Source: Candidatus Sifarchaeum marinoarchaea
GTDB taxonomy: Archaea; Asgardarchaeota; Sifarchaeia; Borrarchaeales; Borrarchaeaceae
Assembly (NCBI GenBank): GCA_016294985.1
Contig: JAECRW010000053.1
Location: forward strand, 1 to 9,585
Length of the DNA stretch: 9,585 bases
Direction of reading: 5' to 3'
The position numbers and the translations under genes are program-made. Below the pieces are notes generated by a model that ran no database searches, was not told where the DNA came from, and saw only the letters and a list, made by a program, of their open reading frames with translations. Numbering within the stretch: position 1 is the stretch's first letter; every line of letters begins with the position of its first letter. Below, in pieces: positions 6,113 through 9,585 of the stretch.

Positions 6113-6661
6113 ATGGAGGAACTATTGAAGAAGATCCCAGTCGAAACGTGTTGGACAATAACCGCTAAGGCTCTCACCGGATTTTTGGTAAGGAGAGGAG
6201 AGAAACGCATTGCTCCTGACTTGGGTAAGAGCGAGGGATTCATCTCGCCTCTTTGGAGTAAGGAAAAGTGGATAGAAGTAGGTGTGAAGGTATTTGGTGA
6301 TGGAGGTAAGCAGTTGTTTCCTATGGTTAAAGACTCGTTCAACATACCAGTAGAGGATGCCGTAGGAGCGGCTAATTTAGTCATTGTCGCTGCAACATTA
6401 GCTTTTGGTCCTGAGACGAAATTTGAAATAGTCGAGGAAGGCAGAGAACGAGCCGTACTCAGAATAACTAAGTGTGCGCTTTGGGAGAATTATAAAGAAC
6501 ATGAAGTAGACCCTGCGTATATCCCTTGTGAAGCAGGTCATCAAGTATTTTGTGAAGAGGGACTCAATGCAATTAATCCAAAGCTAATTCATAAAATCAC
6601 GAAGTCACTACTAAGAGGAGATCTATACTGCGAAGATGTATATGAGTTTAAGGACGAGTAA
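6113..6661 (+). CDS. ATC hydrolase-like family protein, paralogue A2
   Basis: 182 residues. It shares its leader and first nine codons with A1 almost exactly, after which the protein is only moderately similar. The invariant set is kept: C121 (ITKCALW), C139, H143, C173 (RGDLYCED). It is the only paralogue with GDLYC in place of GDPYC, and it has an extra Cys (FCEEG, 146). VEDAVGA sits at 80-86. The ATG at 6113 follows GGGAGATC as in A1. The next gene, B2, starts 44 bases after its stop. The family assignment rests on the C-terminal motif pattern. The substrate is not known. Confidence 0.75.
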   Translation: MEELLKKIPVETCWTITAKALTGFLVRRGEKRIAPDLGKSEGFISPLWSKEKWIEVGVKVFGDGGKQLFPMVKDSFNIPVEDAVGAANLVIVAATLAFGPETKFEIVEEGRERAVLRITKCALWENYKEHEVDPAYIPCEAGHQVFCEEGLNAINPKLIHKITKSLLRGDLYCEDVYEFKDE

Positions 6662-6705
6662 TTCATTAGATTTTATGCTATTAGACGCTAAAAAGGTGAA
6701 CATGA

Positions 6706-7257
6706 ATGGAGGAGTTGTTAGAAAAGATCTCGCCTGAGAAACGCTGGGCAATAACCGCTAAAAACATCTGGAGATTCTTAGTTTTAAGAGGAGCTAAGAC
6801 CATTTTGCCTCTCTTGAGTAAAGACGAAGGAGTCTACGCGCCTGTTTGGGGTTGGGAAAAGTGGGGCGAGATAAATACCAAAGTATTTGGTGATCAAGCT
6901 AGGAAGTTGTATCTAAAGATTAAGGAGACCTTCAATATACCGATAGAGGATGCCGTTGGTGCATCCAAATTAAGCTATGCCGTTGAAAGATTAGTCGTAG
7001 GCCCTGAGATCGAAGGTAAAATAGTCGAGGCAACCCCGGAAAGAGCTGTATATAAAACATTTAAATGTACACTTTGGGATATATATGATGAGCAGGAGAT
7101 ACATTCTGAGCTTAGAGTTGGCTGCCACGGTGGCCATGAAGTATGGTATAAAAAGGGGCTCATGACACTTAATCCTAAGCTAACTTGCAAGTTCACAAAG
7201 GCCATGGGAAAAGGAGACCCCTACTGCGAAATTATCATCGAGTTTAAGGACGCTTAA
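6706..7257 (+). CDS. ATC hydrolase-like family protein, paralogue B2
   Basis: 183 residues, counterpart of B1. The N-terminal ISPEKRWAITAK and TPERAV segments identify it as a B-type gene. C121, C140, H144 and C174 are conserved; one residue is inserted before the second Cys (LRVGCHGGHE), giving a spacing of 18 in place of 17. The IEDAVGA helix is at 80-86. AAAAAGGTGA (6690-6699) is the ribosome binding site. Nineteen bases near the end (7212-7230) are identical to A1 and B1. It is the last gene of the second cassette and is convergent with the nucleotidyltransferase gene, whose stop lies 87 bases on. Confidence 0.75.
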   Translation: MEELLEKISPEKRWAITAKNIWRFLVLRGAKTILPLLSKDEGVYAPVWGWEKWGEINTKVFGDQARKLYLKIKETFNIPIEDAVGASKLSYAVERLVVGPEIEGKIVEATPERAVYKTFKCTLWDIYDEQEIHSELRVGCHGGHEVWYKKGLMTLNPKLTCKFTKAMGKGDPYCEIIIEFKDA

Positions 7258-7344
7258 ACGGTTAGTTTTTGTGTGGCTATAAACTTCATACCGTCTCAGC
7301 ATTTAGTCTTGTATACTCGGCAAACCAGCCATCCCAAAAAATAG

Positions 7345-7986
7345 TTAGTCGGGTAAAATTTTCATTGTTGGATCCTCTTTGAGGACAGTTTCAAGTTCCG
7401 AAAGAGTAAATCCCTTGATGATATCACCGAAGATTTCACATGTCTCACGCATACCTTGTTCTTCTGGGGTTCGAATAACTATCTCCACGCTTATTCCCGA
7501 CGGAGATACGAAAGTCAAATGAACATAGGTTTTGCTGATAGCTCCATTTTGTCTTGTGTTATACTGAACTTCTGGATGGATCTGTTGCTCATTTAGAACT
7601 GCTAAAGGTTGAGAAAAATTAGATGAATAAATAACAATATCGATATCACTTCGTTTTGTTATCGTTCCTCTCCAAACGGACCCCTTTAAAATTGGACAAA
7701 ACTGTTCAAGCAACCTCATATATCTATACGCTTCCTTTCTCAATTCCACAAGCCTTTTTTTTCGCTCTTTTTCACCCTCTAAGGCATCTGCCAAATTATT
7801 TAATTCAAGGGCAACCTCTTTATTACTTGGAAGGGAACGTATACGAAGCGAACGAGCTGCACGCTTTTTTGCAAATATATATTCTGTAGCTAAACCATAA
7901 TATAGCAAGCGTGCCGCCTCTTTTGCAACTTCGATACGTTTCTCCGATTTTGTCAAATTAATCACGTCGCAAGCGTACAACAGCAT
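7345..7986 (-). CDS. Predicted nucleotidyltransferase (MNT-type fold)
   Basis: 213 residues. The pol-beta superfamily motif is clear: KGSVWRGTITKRSDIDIVIY, with G102-S103 and the metal-binding pair D114 and D116. A third carboxylate is probably E168 in GISVEIVI. Such domains transfer NMP groups, but the substrate cannot be read from this. Residues 1-95 form a helical, basic, coiled-coil-like arm, unlike a minimal MNT protein. The ATG at 7986 lies inside the end of btpA (29-base overlap) with no good ribosome binding site; GTG at 7965, overlapping the btpA stop, is an alternative start. The tight overlap indicates cotranscription and translational coupling with btpA. No HEPN-type toxin partner is adjacent, so a toxin-antitoxin role is not supported. 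Confidence 0.8.
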   Translation of the reverse strand: MLLYACDVINLTKSEKRIEVAKEAARLLYYGLATEYIFAKKRAARSLRIRSLPSNKEVALELNNLADALEGEKERKKRLVELRKEAYRYMRLLEQFCPILKGSVWRGTITKRSDIDIVIYSSNFSQPLAVLNEQQIHPEVQYNTRQNGAISKTYVHLTFVSPSGISVEIVIRTPEEQGMRETCEIFGDIIKGFTLSELETVLKEDPTMKILPD

Positions 7987-8800
7987 CTACTAATGTTCTT
8001 ACTTTATTTGCGTCAATTGGACTAGCAATATTTTGTTTTAAAGAACTGCCAACAATCGCTCCATCAGCTACTTTAAGTAGTTCTTGTACATTATTAGAAT
8101 CAATTCCACTTCCCACAATTATCGGAATATCGGGAACAGCATTTTTTACCTGTTTTACGGTCTCAAGTTGCGGAGGGGATCCTGTTTCTTCACTGGTCAC
8201 GATTAATCCATCTGCTTTACCACGATAAGCGGTTTCCCTTGCTTCACGCTCAATGGGAATTCTCACAAGAGGAATAGCGTGTTTGACGGAAATATCTGCA
8301 AAAATTTTCACATCAGAACGAAGTTTATTTCTGTATCGTAGTAACTCTGCAGCGCATCCTTGTACAATCCCAGCGCCAACCACTGCGGCACCTATAAATA
8401 CATTAACACGAATAAATTTCCCACCTATAGCATGGGCAATAGCCAATCCAGCAAAGGGATCATTACGCAATGCATTTATGCCTATGGGCAAGGAAACGTT
8501 CTGCTTAATTTCATATGCAATTTTTGTCATAGATGCAACCGTTTCAACGGCAATTTTCTCTAGAAATGGTTGATCCCAATAATTTTCAATGATGAGACCA
8601 TCACAGCCTCCTTCCTCAAGTGAACGAGCATCAGTTATAGCAAATTTGCTTATTTCATCAAGATCTTTAGAATGATAAGGAGATCCTGGAAGTGCTGGTA
8701 AATGAACAACGCCAATTATTGGCTTTTTTTTAGGAAATATATCTGCTAACAAGTCAAATCCTCTGTGAGAAAGTTTGAGATTTTCTTTTAAGATAATCAT
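7958..8800 (-). CDS. btpA: BtpA/SgcQ family protein (TIM-barrel-like)
   Basis: 280 residues, the usual size plus a short N-terminal extension. Family segments in order: KPIIGVVHLPALPGSP (26-41), DARSLEEGGCDGLIIEN (57-73), LPIGINALRNDP (104-115), RVNVFIGA (131-138), KIFADISVKHAIPL (165-178), DGLIVTSEETGSPP (197-210), PIIVGSGID (226-234) and DGAIVGSSLK (246-255). The last two resemble the phosphate-binding end of TIM barrels. The family is named from a cyanobacterial photosystem I biogenesis factor; that role is irrelevant in an archaeon, and the true activity is unknown. The ATG at 8800 lacks a clear ribosome binding site. A TTG at residue 17 preceded by AGAGGAT is a plausible alternative start. 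It is the first gene of a two-gene leftward unit with the nucleotidyltransferase, and a relic of a second copy lies at 4947-4982. Confidence 0.88.
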   Translation of the reverse strand: MIILKENLKLSHRGFDLLADIFPKKKPIIGVVHLPALPGSPYHSKDLDEISKFAITDARSLEEGGCDGLIIENYWDQPFLEKIAVETVASMTKIAYEIKQNVSLPIGINALRNDPFAGLAIAHAIGGKFIRVNVFIGAAVVGAGIVQGCAAELLRYRNKLRSDVKIFADISVKHAIPLVRIPIEREARETAYRGKADGLIVTSEETGSPPQLETVKQVKNAVPDIPIIVGSGIDSNNVQELLKVADGAIVGSSLKQNIASPIDANKVRTLVDAVVRLRRD

Positions 8801-9088
8801 TCACGAATCATCTAATTATTTCACATTAGGAAATTAAAAAGTTGCGTAGTACAAGGCATGAGAATCTAATCAGGGGCTAATTATCAGCTCTTCAACGTGT
8901 TTTTAGGACTTTAGATTGAATTGAGTGTTAATTCATCATTTTTCACTGTGAGTTTAGAAAGTGTTGCTCAGCGCCTCTAATAGTTTGAAATTTCAACTTT
9001 TCTAACGGTTTTTACACCAAAGATTTATATATGACAGAGTCATATAGACATATGGCGATATAATAATGTTTAAATAGGAGGTGTATAG
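8801..9088. other. Divergent spacer between btpA and the winged-helix gene
   Basis: This 288-base spacer carries no open frame I would call. On the btpA side, minus-strand CTTTTTAATTT (about 8836-8846) is a possible TATA element, giving a very short leader. The right end holds the winged-helix promoter. I see no RNA gene here. Confidence 0.5.
9018..9054 (+). promoter_or_regulatory. Promoter and palindrome of the winged-helix gene
   Basis: CCAAAGATTTATATATG carries a BRE-like A stretch and TTTATATA (9024-9031). About 25 bases on, CATAT-AGAC-ATATG (9041-9054) is a perfect inverted repeat over the expected transcript start, a natural site for autoregulation. Confidence 0.65.
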
Positions 9089-9355
9089 ATGTCAGCAGTT
9101 GAAGGAATGGATGTATCCAGTGAATTTAGACCGATTACAGAAGAAAGGAAGATTCCCCCTAGTGCAAAAGTTGTTTATGATTTACTTAAAAAGAATGGAC
9201 CATTAACTGCCAAAGATATATTGCGTCAATGTAAACTTGCGCCCAGAACGGTGCGTTATGCCCTTAAAAAATTGTTAGACGCAAGAATGATTAAAAGATT
9301 GCCAAACCTAAACGACATGAGACAAAATGTCTATCAGCTTCGTGAAGTAAATTAA
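9089..9355 (+). CDS. Winged helix-turn-helix transcriptional regulator
   Basis: 88 residues, a single DNA-binding domain with a short N-terminal tail (1-22). Residues 24-35 (PSAKVVYDLLKK) form helix 1. GPLTAKDILRQCKLAPRTVRYALKKLLDARMIKR (37-70) covers helix 2, the recognition helix (PRTVRYALKKL) and the start of the wing. The wing is closed by QNVYQLREV (79-87). The fold is like MarR or other archaeal wHTH proteins; there is no ligand or metal domain. The ATG at 9089 follows a near-perfect AGGAGGTG (9076-9083) by five bases, so it is probably well translated. It has its own promoter and terminator and so is monocistronic. Its target is not visible, apart from the palindrome at its own start, which suggests autoregulation. 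Confidence 0.88.
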   Translation: MSAVEGMDVSSEFRPITEERKIPPSAKVVYDLLKKNGPLTAKDILRQCKLAPRTVRYALKKLLDARMIKRLPNLNDMRQNVYQLREVN

Positions 9356-9367
9356 CCCACTTTTTTG

Positions 9368-9394
9368 AGGGTTTGATACCCTATGGGGGTTTTT
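9368..9394 (+). terminator. Terminator of the winged-helix gene
   Basis: AGGGT-TTGAT-ACCCT (9368-9382) followed by GGGGG and a T run (9390-9394). A further T run (9360-9366) lies just before it. T tracts after a gene end are enough for archaeal termination, and the hairpin may strengthen it. Confidence 0.6.
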
Positions 9395-9483
9395 CCTTTC
9401 TTATAATTCTTGTTTTATCATTATGTAGATAGTATCATTATTTTTCGTATAGACCCCTGACGCCCCATTTAGGTTGCTTTGGT

Positions 9484-9585
9484 TTATTCTTCTTTTCTTC
9501 GTGTTCCTTCATCGATTTCAACAACCACATGCGTCTGTACCATTTTATCCTGTCTCGATCGTGTCTGTTCAGAAAGCAATGTAGG
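9484..9585 (-). CDS. Possible 3' end of a leftward gene (cut by window edge)
   Basis: Minus-strand frame without a stop for 33 codons, ending in QDKMVQTHVVVEIDEGTRRKEE and TAA at 9484-9486. The composition, hydrophobic beta strand followed by a charged tail, is protein-like. A second minus frame (to 9438) is also open but reads as Trp/Arg/His-rich and less natural. No family is recognised. Confidence is low because the piece is short. The stretch 9395-9483 holds nothing else I can name. Confidence 0.4.
   Translation of the reverse strand, partial: PTLLSEQTRSRQDKMVQTHVVVEIDEGTRRKEE

Larger units (their letters stand above)
5942..7351. repeat. Duplicated A-B cassette, copy 2
   Basis: Equivalent to 3524-4946. 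It begins within the glmM leader sequence (ACACCTTGA...) although no glmM follows on its left. It carries A2, B2 and a shorter 3' tail, and runs directly into the nucleotidyltransferase stop codon at 7345-7347. The 5786-5941 stretch before it holds no recognisable gene or repeat beyond the hairpin at 5791. Confidence 0.85.

Noticed and set aside
3524..7351. A composite transposon or insertion sequence bounded by the two repeats.
   Set aside because: The repeats contain ordinary genes and promoters. There is no transposase, no terminal inverted repeats and no target-site duplication.
7345..7986. MNT/HEPN toxin-antitoxin module.
   Set aside because: The neighbour is BtpA, not a HEPN protein, and the nucleotidyltransferase carries a long helical N-terminal arm unlike minimal MNT antitoxins.
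8253..8573. Plus-strand 106-codon frame opposite btpA, and 7656-7889 opposite the nucleotidyltransferase.
   Set aside because: Both lie inside convincingly conserved genes on the other strand and show no family motif.

Overview
The window comes from an archaeon, probably an uncultured mesophilic or moderately thermophilic lineage; Bathyarchaeia-like is my guess and cannot be proved here. The evidence is a Cdc48/VAT-type AAA ATPase, a small Hsp20, an archaeal-style GlmM, a BtpA-family protein next to a nucleotidyltransferase, TATA-box promoters (CTTTATATA, TTTATATA) and GGTGA/GGAGGTG ribosome binding sites. The DNA is AT-rich.

Left part (1-2143) is a protein-quality-control island. A truncated cdc48 gene runs left off the edge. 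An hsp20 gene runs right, divergently from it, and is followed by a small basic protein with a possible helix-turn-helix. The cdc48/hsp20 spacer carries two near-identical palindromic boxes, GTAC(T/A)GAATTATCTGT, one beside each promoter. This looks like one heat-shock operator pair serving both genes.

Middle (2149-7351): glmM runs leftward, convergent with the small protein. From its 5' end rightward lies a duplicated cassette. Each copy holds a divergent promoter region, gene A, gene B and a 3' tail. Copy 1 is 3524-4946 and copy 2 is 5942-7351, with their left ends 2418 bases apart. All four genes encode 180-183 residue paralogues that look like the L-2-amino-thiazoline-4-carboxylic acid hydrolase-like family and share an invariant Cys-Cys-His-Cys set. 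The non-coding leader is almost unchanged between copies (114 bases without a difference) although the proteins have diverged widely. Between the copies lie a short btpA relic, an unrecognised 221-residue gene, and a displaced copy of the glmM promoter facing left with no glmM.

Right part (7345-9585): a two-gene leftward unit, btpA then an overlapping nucleotidyltransferase gene, sits directly after copy 2. The btpA relic after copy 1 is fused to sequence matching the nucleotidyltransferase stop region. The ancestral duplicated block therefore probably included A, B, nucleotidyltransferase and btpA, and copy 1 later lost the last two. A winged-helix regulator gene with a good promoter, ribosome binding site and terminator follows. 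The window ends in what may be the 3' end of another leftward gene. I see no rRNA, tRNA, CRISPR array or insertion sequence.
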